NCBI GenBank assembly: GCA_031292485.1
Contig: JARLHA010000014.1
Coordinates: forward strand, 1-64,000
DNA length: 64,000 nucleotides
Direction: 5' to 3'
Source of the DNA: Mucilaginibacter sp.
GTDB lineage: Bacteria; Bacteroidota; Bacteroidia; Sphingobacteriales; Sphingobacteriaceae
Part shown: positions 8,557 to 17,559 of the stretch, one piece after another
How positions within the stretch are numbered: the stretch's first letter is position 1
How the letters are laid out: each line of letters opens with the position of its first letter
Notes under the pieces: generated by a model
What the model was told of the DNA's origin: nothing
Database searches by the model: none
The model's input: the letters and a program-made list of their open reading frames with translations, nothing else
Made by a program: the position numbers and the translations under genes

Positions 8557-9942
8557 TTAAATAAGGTTTGAAATAAAGGCCGGATAGATGCCGATCAGGA
8601 TAGTTACCAATGCAGCAAAACCTAAAACCAGTTGATAAAATACCGGTACAGTAAGTTCAGCGCGTTCAGCATCACGGAAATACATGGCTATAATTACCCT
8701 GAAGTAATAGAAAATACTGATAACAGCATTAACTACCGCCAATAATACCAACACTAATTTAAACTGCAGCAACGCCCCTGAGAACATAAAGAATTTACCA
8801 ATAAAACCTGCGGTGAGCGGAATGCCCGCCAGCGAAAGCATGCCGATGCTTAAAACAACCGCGAGGAAGGGGTTCTTTTTAGCCAATCCGTTAAAGCTGT
8901 CAAAATTGTCGCTTCCTGATTGTTGCTGAACCAGTATTAAGGCGCCAAAAGCAATGATGGAGGCGATAGAATATGCGGTGGCATACATGAATACCGAATT
9001 TGCCGAACTTGCACCCAGGGCCACAATAGCAAACAGTAAGTAACCGGCATGCGAAATACTCGAAAACGCAAGCATGCGTTTAAAGCTTTGCTGGTAAAGC
9101 GCGGTAATGTTGCCAATGAAAAGGGTGATGATAGTGATCACCAATAAAACCGGAACCCAAAAATCAGATACAGGTGCAAAGCATGCACTGAACAGGCGTA
9201 AAAAAGCAGCAAAAGCGGCTGTTTTTGCCACGGTTGACATGAACGCTGTAATCAAGGTAGGCGAGCCTTCGTACACATCCGGTGTCCAGAAATGGAAGGG
9301 TGCCGCGCCAACTTTAAAGCAAAGGCCAACAACGATCAGCAAGATCCCGGCATAAAACATAGGGTCGATACCGTGCGGATTCTGAACCACCCAGTTACGG
9401 ATGGTTTCGAGGTTAAAAGAACCTGTAGAACCATATATTAAAGCAATACCAAACAACAGGAAGCCTGTTGAAAAAGCCCCCATCAGGAAGTATTTTAAAG
9501 CTGCTTCGTTTGAGGCGAAGTCGGTTTTTTTAATGCCCGCAAGTATGTATAAGCTAACCGACATGATCTCGATGCCGATAAACAACATTACCAGGTTATA
9601 AAAAGAAACCATTACAATAACACCGGCCAGTGCAAACAGTATAATGGCATAATACTCCGCAATATGGTTGCTTATCTTTTCAAAATAACCGCGTGAAAGT
9701 AAAATGATCAGTATAGTTGTGATGATGGTGATGCCTGAAAATACGGCTGAAAAATTATTGAACAACATCATACCACTATAAATTGGGGTAGCTGTGTCAT
9801 TTGAAGTATAAGAAGCAACAGTGCAACCCAACGCGGCGATTAAACCAATAAGCGTAACGGGTAATAATGCTTTTTGGGCTTTGTATAAACCTAAATATAA
9901 CAATAAAATGGGAAGCGTAGATATGATTATAAGGGTACTCAT
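8557..9942 (-). CDS. nuoN: NADH-quinone oxidoreductase subunit N
   Basis: 461-aa polytopic antiporter-like subunit of complex I, part of the proton-translocating membrane arm. Conserved blocks include YNLVMLFIGIEIMSVSLY (the essential Glu lies in this helix), FKVGAAPFHFWTPDVYEG, and SISHAGYLLFAIVALG. It is the last gene of the nuo operon. Its start overlaps the nuoM stop by 4 bases (ATGA), which implies coupled translation. Confidence 0.96.
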   Translation of the reverse strand: MSTLIIISTLPILLLYLGLYKAQKALLPVTLIGLIAALGCTVASYTSNDTATPIYSGMMLFNNFSAVFSGITIITTILIILLSRGYFEKISNHIAEYYAIILFALAGVIVMVSFYNLVMLFIGIEIMSVSLYILAGIKKTDFASNEAALKYFLMGAFSTGFLLFGIALIYGSTGSFNLETIRNWVVQNPHGIDPMFYAGILLIVVGLCFKVGAAPFHFWTPDVYEGSPTLITAFMSTVAKTAAFAAFLRLFSACFAPVSDFWVPVLLVITIITLFIGNITALYQQSFKRMLAFSSISHAGYLLFAIVALGASSANSVFMYATAYSIASIIAFGALILVQQQSGSDNFDSFNGLAKKNPFLAVVLSIGMLSLAGIPLTAGFIGKFFMFSGALLQFKLVLVLLAVVNAVISIFYYFRVIIAMYFRDAERAELTVPVFYQLVLGFAALVTILIGIYPAFISNLI

Positions 9943-11405
9943 AGTTTTTCCTGGTAAAATTTAAAATTCAACGTTTGAACTAATTTTGTAACTGCGGCGT
10001 CCGAAATATGAAGTATTGGCTGCGGATAAATGCCAATAATAATTATAAGGGCGCAAATGATACAAAGGGCCAGTTTTTCAGTACCTGTAATATCAGTAAA
10101 TGTGGCAGTTAATGCATTTGTTTCGCCTTGCATTACCTGTTTATACATACGCAGCATGTAAACCGCGCCAAGTATCATGGTTAAGCCGGCAACAGCAACA
10201 AGGTAAATGTTTACCTGAAATACGCTGTTGAGCAATAAAAATTCGCCAACAAAACCGTTGGTAAGCGGGAGTGCTACCGTACCTAATACGATGATTAAAA
10301 AAGCCAGTGCAAATTTAGGCGCTACTTTTGCTATGCCGCCCAACTGGCTTATCTCGCGGGTGCCCAAACGGGTGGCGATGATATCCCAGATAAAGAACAT
10401 ACCAATAACGTTAATACCGTGGCTCAGCATTTGAATCATGGCTCCCTGCAAACCTTGCACTGTCCAGGCAAATATACCGGCTGCAATTAAGCCAACGTGC
10501 GCAATGGACGAGTAAGCCACCAACCGTTTACCATCTTTCTGCCTGATCGCAATAATGGATGCATATACAATGCCGATTACAGCCAGCACAATTACAATGC
10601 TGTACCATTGCATATAGCCAAGCGGCGCGTTTGGAATTAACCAGCGGATAACACCATAGATCCCCATTTTTAACATAATGCCTGCTAATAACATGGTGCC
10701 GGCTGTTGGCGCTTCGGTATAGGTATCAGGCTGCCAGGTATGGAAAGGGAATAGCGGCATCTTTATAGCAAAAGCCAAAAAGAAAGCAAGGAATACCCAT
10801 GATTGTTGTTTGGCGCCGAGTGCTAAATTGTAGAAATGAAAAATGTCATAAGTTTTTTCAGGAGTTTGCAGGTACAGGTAAATGATAGCCAGTAACATGA
10901 TCAGCGAACCCGAGAAAGTATAGATAAAAAACTTAATGGTTACCTTGATACGGTTTTCGCCACCCCATAATGAGCAGATAAAATAGATAGGGATCAAAGC
11001 AGCTTCCCATCCAACATAAAATAAAAAGCCGTCTAAAGCGGTAAAAACTACCAGCAAGCCTGCCTGCATAAACAAGATGAGGGCATAAAATGCATTTGCA
11101 TTTTTGTATTGGTGCTTATAGGTGGTTAAAATAATAAGCGGAACCAATAGCGTAGTCAGCAAAACCATCATCATGCTGATCCCATCAATTCCGGCGTTAA
11201 AGTAAATACCAAATTTGGGGATCCATGGCACATCCGTAACAAACTGAAACGATGCGTCGGGCACAAATTTGGATAAAAACAGTGCAGCTACAACCAACTC
11301 GGCAACCGCAAAAGTTAAGGCAGCGTGTTTGGCCGCATTGTTTTTAAATAACAATACAGCAAGGGCTGCAATTACCGGCAAAAAAATTAAGATACTAACC
11401 GTCAT
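9939..11405 (-). CDS. nuoM: NADH-quinone oxidoreductase subunit M
   Basis: 488-aa membrane antiporter-like subunit of complex I. Family blocks: YVGWEAALIPIYFI (essential Glu), KMPLFPFHTWQPDTYTEAP (the helix-break Lys/His region) and LVAYSSIAHVGL. Length is standard. It lies 26 bases after nuoL and overlaps nuoN by 4 bases. Confidence 0.97.
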   Translation of the reverse strand: MTVSILIFLPVIAALAVLLFKNNAAKHAALTFAVAELVVAALFLSKFVPDASFQFVTDVPWIPKFGIYFNAGIDGISMMMVLLTTLLVPLIILTTYKHQYKNANAFYALILFMQAGLLVVFTALDGFLFYVGWEAALIPIYFICSLWGGENRIKVTIKFFIYTFSGSLIMLLAIIYLYLQTPEKTYDIFHFYNLALGAKQQSWVFLAFFLAFAIKMPLFPFHTWQPDTYTEAPTAGTMLLAGIMLKMGIYGVIRWLIPNAPLGYMQWYSIVIVLAVIGIVYASIIAIRQKDGKRLVAYSSIAHVGLIAAGIFAWTVQGLQGAMIQMLSHGINVIGMFFIWDIIATRLGTREISQLGGIAKVAPKFALAFLIIVLGTVALPLTNGFVGEFLLLNSVFQVNIYLVAVAGLTMILGAVYMLRMYKQVMQGETNALTATFTDITGTEKLALCIICALIIIIGIYPQPILHISDAAVTKLVQTLNFKFYQEKL

Positions 11406-11431
11406 TTTATATTGTAAACGTTAAACGTTTT

Positions 11432-13336
11432 TTAAAATTTAAAAACAAGTGTCAGAAGTATGGAAATGATTCCCAATACCATCATGAAAATATAAAAACC
11501 TACATTGCCGGTTTGCAAAAGGCGCAGGCCTTTGCTTGCCTCAATTGATCCTTTACCCAATCCATTCACAATTCCGTCAATGCCCATTTTATCAACCACT
11601 TTATAGGCGAAGTCTGATAGTGCGTCCAATGGTTTCCGGATGATCATATCATATAATTCGTCGATGTAAAACTTGTGGTATGATAAGTCGGCCAGTGCGG
11701 GGCGTTCTTCGGTATCTGCCACAGGCACATGTGCTTTTTTAACATATTTGTTGTAAGCGTAAAACAAGGCTATTAATGCGCCGGCAACAGACAAGCCCAT
11801 CAGGGTCCATTCTGTAGATTGTGTTAAAGGCGCATCCGTTAAAATAGCGGCCGACTGTTTAAATACCGGTGCTAAAAATTGTGCCAGCCAATCATGGCCA
11901 CCTAATGACTCGGGTATACCGATAAAACCGCCAAGTATCGATAGCGCTGCCAGTACAATAAGCGGAATGGTCATGGTGGCAGGTGATTCGTGTAAATGAT
12001 GCTCCTGTTCGTGGGTGCCGCGGAACTTACCGAAAAAGGTAAGGTACAGCATCCTGAACATGTAGAATGAGGTGAGCACCGCCGTAAGAACGCCTATTAC
12101 CCACATAGCCGGGCTTTGTGCGAAAACATGCGCCAATATTTCGTCTTTCGAAAAGAAACCTGCAAATGGCGGTATACCTGCGATGGCGATGGTACCGATA
12201 AGCATCGTTCTGTACGTAACAGGGAGCTTACTTTTTAGGCCGCCCATTTTACGCATATCCTGTTCGCCGCTAACTGCATGGATTACCGAGCCGGCGCCAA
12301 GGAATAATAGAGCCTTGAAGAATGCATGGGTAAGCACATGGAAGAACGCGCCTGTATAAGCGCCAACGCCCAAGCCTAAAAACATATAACCCAATTGCGA
12401 AACAGTTGAATAAGCCAGTACTTTTTTAATGTCTGTTTGTGTTAACGCGATTACTGCTGCCAACACTGCGGTTGATAACCCAACAATAGATATTACATGC
12501 AGCGTAACGGGTGCTAAAGTAAATAAGATGTTGGAGCGGGCTATCATATAAACACCGGCAGTTACCATGGTAGCAGCGTGGATGAGGGCCGAAACAGGGG
12601 TAGGGCCGGCCATCGCATCAGGAAGCCATGTAAACAGCGGCAACTGTGCCGATTTACCAATAGCACCAACAAATAACAGCAAAGTGATCAGTACATAAGG
12701 TACGCCAGCATACTGACTGGTTCCGGCATGTGGGAAGATATCTGCAAAGCTGGCACTGTGAAAATAACTCATCAGTATAAATATGCCAATGATAAAGCCA
12801 AGATCGCCGATACGGTTCATGATGAATGCTTTTTTTGCGGCATCAGCGTAATCAGGGTTGGTGTACCAGAAACCGATGAGCAGGTATGAGCAGAGCCCTA
12901 CACCTTCCCAGCCGATGAACATAATCAGGTAATTTGAACCTAAAACCAGTAAAAGCATAAAGAAAACGAACAGGTTGAGGTAGGCGAAAAACTTACCGTA
13001 ACCAGCGTCATCTTTCATATATCCTATTGAATACAGATGGATCAGGAAACCTACGCCAGTGATGATCAGCAGCATCAACGCACTTAGCTGATCCACCAAA
13101 AATGCGAAAGGCAGCTTGAATATCCCTGCTTCGAACCAGGTAAACAAAGTTACATTGATAGGCGCATGTGTTGAATTGATCTGCAAAAACAGGCCCAGGC
13201 TTAAGCCAAAAGAAACCAGTACCATTAAACTGCCCAAAAAGCCTATGACGCCTTTTGATAGTGTGTTGCGGCCTAAGCCGTTAATAATAAAACCGGCTAA
13301 CGGTAGTACAGGAATAAGCCAGATGTAATTATCCAT
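11432..13336 (-). CDS. nuoL: NADH-quinone oxidoreductase subunit L
   Basis: 634-aa distal antiporter-like subunit of complex I with the long lateral helix at the C-terminus. Seen: MFIGWEGVGLCSYLLIGFWY, KSAQLPLFTWLPDAMAGPTP, VLAYSTVSQLGYMFLGLG, and a final membrane anchor after ASKGLRLLQTGNVGFYIF. Length matches the family. It is separated from nuoK by 124 bases that hold two repeat elements, unlike the other tightly packed junctions of the operon. Confidence 0.97.
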   Translation of the reverse strand: MDNYIWLIPVLPLAGFIINGLGRNTLSKGVIGFLGSLMVLVSFGLSLGLFLQINSTHAPINVTLFTWFEAGIFKLPFAFLVDQLSALMLLIITGVGFLIHLYSIGYMKDDAGYGKFFAYLNLFVFFMLLLVLGSNYLIMFIGWEGVGLCSYLLIGFWYTNPDYADAAKKAFIMNRIGDLGFIIGIFILMSYFHSASFADIFPHAGTSQYAGVPYVLITLLLFVGAIGKSAQLPLFTWLPDAMAGPTPVSALIHAATMVTAGVYMIARSNILFTLAPVTLHVISIVGLSTAVLAAVIALTQTDIKKVLAYSTVSQLGYMFLGLGVGAYTGAFFHVLTHAFFKALLFLGAGSVIHAVSGEQDMRKMGGLKSKLPVTYRTMLIGTIAIAGIPPFAGFFSKDEILAHVFAQSPAMWVIGVLTAVLTSFYMFRMLYLTFFGKFRGTHEQEHHLHESPATMTIPLIVLAALSILGGFIGIPESLGGHDWLAQFLAPVFKQSAAILTDAPLTQSTEWTLMGLSVAGALIALFYAYNKYVKKAHVPVADTEERPALADLSYHKFYIDELYDMIIRKPLDALSDFAYKVVDKMGIDGIVNGLGKGSIEASKGLRLLQTGNVGFYIFMMVLGIISILLTLVFKF

Positions 13337-13338
13337 AT

Positions 13339-13408
13339 GCCCCCTAACCCCCTAAAGGGGGAATTTTAATTGTTATTTAATTAGTTTTCAACCCCTAAAG
13401 GGGATGAG
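13339..13408. repeat. CCCCTAAAGGGG palindromic elements between nuoK and nuoL
   Basis: Two G/C-box palindromes (CCCCCTAAAGGGGG near 13350-13363 and CCCCTAAAGGGG at 13392-13403) separated by AT-rich sequence. They have the form of a REP-like hairpin inserted in the operon. Confidence 0.7.
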
Positions 13409-13421
13409 GTATTTTGTTTTT

Positions 13422-13457
13422 TTAAATCCGAAATCGAAAATCCGACTTCCGAAATCA
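13422..13457 (+). repeat. 36-base dispersed repeat, copy A
   Basis: Matches the reverse complement of 63490-63525 at 35 of 36 positions, and a third copy at 61173-61207 with about two further differences. It consists of spaced TCCGAAAT-like words. This copy sits 3 bases before the nuoK stop codon. Confidence 0.9.
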
Positions 13458-13460
13458 TTC

Positions 13461-13790
13461 CTACCATTTCAATCTGTTCAGCACATTGATATCTATTGAA
13501 TTTGTATTTCGATAGATCATCACAATGATGGCAAGGCCTATTGCTACTTCCGCAGCGGCCAGCGCCATGATAAAGAATACGAAAACCTGGCCTGTAGCAT
13601 CCCCGCGATAAACGGAAAATGCGGTTAACAGCAGGTTTACTGAGTTCAGCATCAATTCAACCGACATAAAGATCACTATAGCGTTCCTGCGGATCAAAAC
13701 ACCGATAACCCCTATCGAAAATATGATAGAACACAATAAGATGTAATGATTAAGCGGAATGGCTTGTATATTTTTTGATATGGTTTCCAT
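13461..13790 (-). CDS. nuoK: NADH-quinone oxidoreductase subunit K
   Basis: 109-aa three-helix membrane subunit of complex I. The helix with VIFMSVELMLNSVNLLL carries the conserved Glu of the proton pathway, and the next helix carries the second (ALAAAEVAIGLAI). Its start overlaps the nuoJ stop by 1 base (TGATG). Length is typical. Confidence 0.97.
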   Translation of the reverse strand: METISKNIQAIPLNHYILLCSIIFSIGVIGVLIRRNAIVIFMSVELMLNSVNLLLTAFSVYRGDATGQVFVFFIMALAAAEVAIGLAIIVMIYRNTNSIDINVLNRLKW

Positions 13791-14287
13791 CAGGTTGTTT
13801 TTGGGTCTTTAGTTGCCAGTAAAACAGCCCCAACCATTGCTGATAGCAGCAAAATGGATGAAACTTCAAACGGCAGTAAATATTCGTTGAACAAAATTTT
13901 GCCTAAGTTTTTTACCAGGCCCAGGTTAGGGTCCTGCAGCATTACCGGTTGTGAAATTTTGAATGCTTTTAATGCGGCGATAATAGTTGTTAAAAAGCAA
14001 CCGCCGCCAACAACCGCTGCCAGTTTAATGAGGCCTGACTTCCGCGGTTCCGATTCTTTGTTCAGGTTGATAAGCATTAAGGTATATAAAAACAATACCA
14101 GGATTGCCCCCATGTATACAATGAAATTTACCACAGCTAAAAACTGGGCATTCATCAAAATGTAATGAATGGTAAAAGTGAAAAACGTTAGCACCAGGTA
14201 AAGAATGCTATGTACAGGATTTTTCGCAGAGATAACCAGTATCGAAAAAAAGATTGACAAAAATGCGATGAAGTAAAATGTACTCAT
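13790..14287 (-). CDS. nuoJ: NADH-quinone oxidoreductase subunit J
   Basis: 165-aa, five-helix membrane subunit of complex I. The conserved N-terminal HSILYLVLTFFTFTIHYI and the FIVYMGAILVLFLYTLML helix (its VxYxGAIxVLFLF consensus surrounds the pi-bulge) identify it. Placed between nuoI and nuoK in standard order. Confidence 0.96.
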   Translation of the reverse strand: MSTFYFIAFLSIFFSILVISAKNPVHSILYLVLTFFTFTIHYILMNAQFLAVVNFIVYMGAILVLFLYTLMLINLNKESEPRKSGLIKLAAVVGGGCFLTTIIAALKAFKISQPVMLQDPNLGLVKNLGKILFNEYLLPFEVSSILLLSAMVGAVLLATKDPKTT

Positions 14288-14346
14288 GGTTTATATTTAC
14301 AAAATACCTTACCTTTTAAAGTGCGGGGCAAAGGTATAAAACTTCT

Positions 14347-14844
14347 TTATTGATTTAATGGGGCTTCTACTAATTTGTCCTTACCGTATATAAAATCTTT
14401 TCTCAAATAGTCTGAAGTTACGTGCGGGCCGTCCAGGTAAATGGCTTCTTTCGGGCAAGCCTCTTCGCATAAGCCGCAAAAAATACAGCGCAGCATATTG
14501 ATTTCGTAAACGGCAGCGTATTTTTCTTCGCGGTATAAATGCTCTTCACCTTTCTGGCGTTCAGCCGCTGTCATGGTAATGGCTTCTGCCGGGCATGATA
14601 ATGCACATAAACCGCAGGCGGTACAACGTTCCTTGCCATTCTCATCGCGTTTAAGCGAGTGCAGGCCCCTGAAATTTTCAGAATATTCGCGGGTTTGCTC
14701 AGGATACTGAACGGTTACAGGTTTCCTGAAAAAGTGTCTCATAGTAATGGCCAGGCCCTGGAAAATGGCGGGCAAATAAATCCGCTCCAAAAAATTGAGC
14801 GGCTTGGCTTCCATTACTTTTCGTTTATTACTTAATGCTTCCAT
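14347..14844 (-). CDS. nuoI: NADH-quinone oxidoreductase subunit I
   Basis: 165-aa 2x[4Fe-4S] ferredoxin-type subunit that passes electrons towards NuoB in the peripheral arm. The two motifs are CTACGLCALSCP and CIFCGLCEEACP, each complete. The N-terminal amphipathic part (FLERIYLPAIFQGL) anchors it to NuoH. The first ATG gives ten residues more than an internal ATG (MEAKPLNFL); either could be used. It follows nuoH by 13 bases. Confidence 0.96.
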   Translation of the reverse strand: MEALSNKRKVMEAKPLNFLERIYLPAIFQGLAITMRHFFRKPVTVQYPEQTREYSENFRGLHSLKRDENGKERCTACGLCALSCPAEAITMTAAERQKGEEHLYREEKYAAVYEINMLRCIFCGLCEEACPKEAIYLDGPHVTSDYLRKDFIYGKDKLVEAPLNQ

Positions 14845-14857
14845 CTGATTAAAACGC

Positions 14858-15901
14858 TTATCTGTTTAAAAAAGTAATAACAATTCCGGTGATTACAATA
14901 TTGGCAATTGCCAGTGGAATCAACGCTTTCCAGCCCAGATCCATTAACTGATCGTAACGGAAACGGGGGATTGTCCAGCGCACCCACATAAAGAAGAAAA
15001 TAAAGAAAAATATCTTTGCGAATAAAGCAACTACACCCAGGATCGCTACCAGGTTTGGCGAATGGATCAGGTCCATAAAAGGGAAATTATAACCGCCAAA
15101 ATAAAGCGTTGCCATCACCGCGCCCGATACAAACATATTGATATACTCGGAAAACAGGTAAAAACCCAGTTTCATGGAAGAATACTCAGTATGATAACCA
15201 CCGATTAGCTCGGTTTCGCATTCAGGAAGGTCGAAAGGCGTACGGTTGGTTTCTGCAAAGGCACAAACTATAAATAATAAAAAGCCTAAGGGCTGTTTAA
15301 AAAAGTTCCATGTAAACCAGCCATGCGCCCAAAAACCATGTTGCTGTTCGGCTATCTGGCGTAAGCTTAAGGTACCGGTAACTAATAAAAGGGCGATAAT
15401 CGCTAAACCCATCGATATCTCGTAGCTGATGTTCTGCGACGCGGCACGTATAGCGCCCAACAGTGAATACTTATTGTTTGATGCCCATCCGCCGATCATT
15501 ACGCCGTAAACACCAAGTGATACCACGCCCAGTATATAGAGTACGCCTACATTAATATCAGTTACCTGGAGGTCAATAATGTGCCCGCCAATGGTTAACT
15601 GTTGCCCCCACGGGATAACGGCTGAACCTATACATGCTGTAAATATGGACAACGAGGGGCCTGCTATAAACAGGAATTTGCTCGCGCTTGCCGGGATGAT
15701 TTCTTCTTTTAAAAACATTTTACCACCATCGGCAAAGGGCTGTAAAATACCCCATGGGCCGGCACGGTTCGGGCCCAGCCTGTCCTGAAAAAATGCGGCT
15801 ACTTTACGCTCGGCATAGGTAGAATACAAGGCGATCAGCAGGCTGATGGCAAAGATGATTACTACCAGGACAAATTTAATTATGATATCTGCAAGTTCCA
15901 T
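14858..15901 (-). CDS. nuoH: NADH-quinone oxidoreductase subunit H
   Basis: 347-aa membrane subunit that forms much of the quinone cavity of complex I. Hallmarks: ERKVAAFFQDRLGPNRAGP, FAETNRTPFDLPECETEL (the acidic loop) and RFRYDQLMDLGWK. Length is standard. It overlaps the nuoG stop by one base at 15901. Confidence 0.97.
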   Translation of the reverse strand: MELADIIIKFVLVVIIFAISLLIALYSTYAERKVAAFFQDRLGPNRAGPWGILQPFADGGKMFLKEEIIPASASKFLFIAGPSLSIFTACIGSAVIPWGQQLTIGGHIIDLQVTDINVGVLYILGVVSLGVYGVMIGGWASNNKYSLLGAIRAASQNISYEISMGLAIIALLLVTGTLSLRQIAEQQHGFWAHGWFTWNFFKQPLGFLLFIVCAFAETNRTPFDLPECETELIGGYHTEYSSMKLGFYLFSEYINMFVSGAVMATLYFGGYNFPFMDLIHSPNLVAILGVVALFAKIFFFIFFFMWVRWTIPRFRYDQLMDLGWKALIPLAIANIVITGIVITFLNR

Positions 15902-16902
15902 TATAAGCGTGTCTCCCGTTCAAATTGTTCTTTATTAGCCTCTATCAGTACAGGGTTGGTTTTTACTACCGGCAAAGGTATAAAATCATAATGATTAGAA
16001 CTGATAACCGATTTATGTGATACATGCCGTGGCCCGTCAATTACCCAATCCGAGGTTTTCTTTTTGTCAAAGCGACAGGTGTTGCAAATAAATTCTTCTA
16101 CCTCGCCATATACATCCTTGCGCGCGGTTACACGCAAAACTTCTTCGCCTTTATACCATAAAGTAACCTTGCCGTTGCAATCTTTATGATCACAGTCGCG
16201 GTGTGCTTCAACCGGTTTGGTAAACCAAACACGGTTTTTAAAGCGGAATGTTTTGTCAGTTAATGCGCCAACCGGGCAAACGTCGATTACATTTCCTGAA
16301 AAATCGTTGTCAACCGCATGTTGTATATAAGTAGATATTTCGGAGTGATCTCCGCGGTTTAAAATTCCATGGTAGCGGTGGTCGGTAAGCTGGTTAGCCA
16401 CAAACACGCAACGGTAGCATAGGATACAGCGGGTCATATGCAGCTGTATTTTATCGCCTATGTCAATTTTTTCGAAGGTACGGCGGTCAAACTCATAACG
16501 GGTTTTAACGGCGCCGTGCTCAAAGCTCAGGTCCTGCAGGTGGCATTCGCCGGCCTGGTCGCAAATCGGGCAATCCAGCGGGTGGTTTACCAGCAGCATT
16601 TCGACAATACCTTTACGGGCCTCGATAACTTCGGGCGAGGTGATGTTTTGCACTTCCATGCCATCCATTACTGTGGTGCGGCATGAAGCCACCAGTTTGG
16701 GCATAGGTCGCGGGTCTTTTTCTGATCCTTTGCTCACCTTTACCAAACAGGTACGGCATTTACCGCCGCTATCCTTCAGTTTTGAATAATAGCACATCGC
16801 AGGCGGAACAATATCACCACCAATCTGCCTTGCGGCGTTAAGGATGGTTGTCCCCGGTTCTACTTCAATGGCAATGCCATCTATGGTTACTTTAACTGAC
16901 AT
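15901..16902 (-). CDS. nuoG: NADH-quinone oxidoreductase subunit G, short form
   Basis: 333-aa iron-sulfur subunit, about a third to half the length of the E. coli form. The N-terminal [2Fe-2S] domain (CYYSKLKDSGGKCRTC), the His-Cys cluster region (HPLDCPICDQAGEC) and the following CILCYRC...C cluster are all present. A last Cys set includes the CDHKDC and CNTC motifs. The large molybdopterin-oxidoreductase-like domain is absent. Short NuoG proteins occur in other Bacteroidota, so this is probably intact rather than truncated. The reading frame stops cleanly against nuoH. Confidence 0.9.
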   Translation of the reverse strand: MSVKVTIDGIAIEVEPGTTILNAARQIGGDIVPPAMCYYSKLKDSGGKCRTCLVKVSKGSEKDPRPMPKLVASCRTTVMDGMEVQNITSPEVIEARKGIVEMLLVNHPLDCPICDQAGECHLQDLSFEHGAVKTRYEFDRRTFEKIDIGDKIQLHMTRCILCYRCVFVANQLTDHRYHGILNRGDHSEISTYIQHAVDNDFSGNVIDVCPVGALTDKTFRFKNRVWFTKPVEAHRDCDHKDCNGKVTLWYKGEEVLRVTARKDVYGEVEEFICNTCRFDKKKTSDWVIDGPRHVSHKSVISSNHYDFIPLPVVKTNPVLIEANKEQFERETRL

Positions 16903-16944
16903 TCTATATTAGTCAAAATTATATTATTAAAATGCAATCAACGC

Positions 16945-17541
16945 TCAAATCAGGTTGTGAAATACATCGTCCAATGACAATTCAAAACCAGGCAATATTA
17001 ACGTAGTGATTTTGTCGCCAACAGTTAATGCCCTGCCTTCAGCCACAAATTTTCCATCTTTGTTGAGAACGTACTTTAATAGTGATTGCTCATCGGGATA
17101 AATAACCCAATATTCTTTTACACCGAACTCCTCGTATAAATCGTATTTTATTTTTATTTCCTTAGCGTTGTTACCCGGTGATAAAATTTCAACAACCAAA
17201 TCAGGAGCACCCAAACAACCTCGCTGATCAGTTAATTTATTCAGGTCGCATACTACACATATATCTGGCTGAACAACAGTTTTAATCTTTTGATCGCTTT
17301 TTTCATTCCGAACTAACCGAACATCGAAAGGCGCCAGGTAAACCTTGCAGGTTTTATTCTTTAAAAAGTAGTTTAGTTCGCTGCCAATGTTAAGTGCAAT
17401 CTCCTGATGTGCATTACTCGGCGCAGGGCTCATCTTAAAGATTTTACCTTTGATCAATTCCAAACGTTCCTCAAACTTCCACGAATAATAATCCGCGTAG
17501 GTATAAGTTTTTGAGAAGTCTAAATCATTGATGCTGTTCAT
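16945..17541 (-). CDS. Uma2-family (DUF820) endonuclease-like protein inside the nuo operon
   Basis: About 198 aa from the ATG at 17541 (an in-frame GTG is two codons upstream). It matches the Uma2/DUF820 family with a PD-(D/E)xK nuclease-like core: ELIKGKIFKMSPAPS, QPDICVV, PDLVVEILSPGN and YDLYEEFGVKEYWVIYP. The biological role of Uma2 proteins is not established. It is codirectional and lies between nuoF and nuoG, so it should be cotranscribed with complex I. It is not a complex I subunit and looks like an insertion into the operon. Downstream spacing to nuoG is 42 bases. Confidence 0.88.
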   Translation of the reverse strand: MNSINDLDFSKTYTYADYYSWKFEERLELIKGKIFKMSPAPSNAHQEIALNIGSELNYFLKNKTCKVYLAPFDVRLVRNEKSDQKIKTVVQPDICVVCDLNKLTDQRGCLGAPDLVVEILSPGNNAKEIKIKYDLYEEFGVKEYWVIYPDEQSLLKYVLNKDGKFVAEGRALTVGDKITTLILPGFELSLDDVFHNLI

Positions 17542-17559
17542 ACACAAAAATACGCCAAA

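Noticed and set aside
12072..12359. Open frame antisense to nuoL
   Set aside because: It is a shadow of the coding frame of nuoL; no start signal or family match. Similar antisense frames over nuo, exbB, uvrB and typA were discarded for the same reason.
15901..16902. NuoG as a broken gene
   Set aside because: The frame is intact with all cluster motifs and a tight junction to nuoH; short NuoG forms are known in Bacteroidota.
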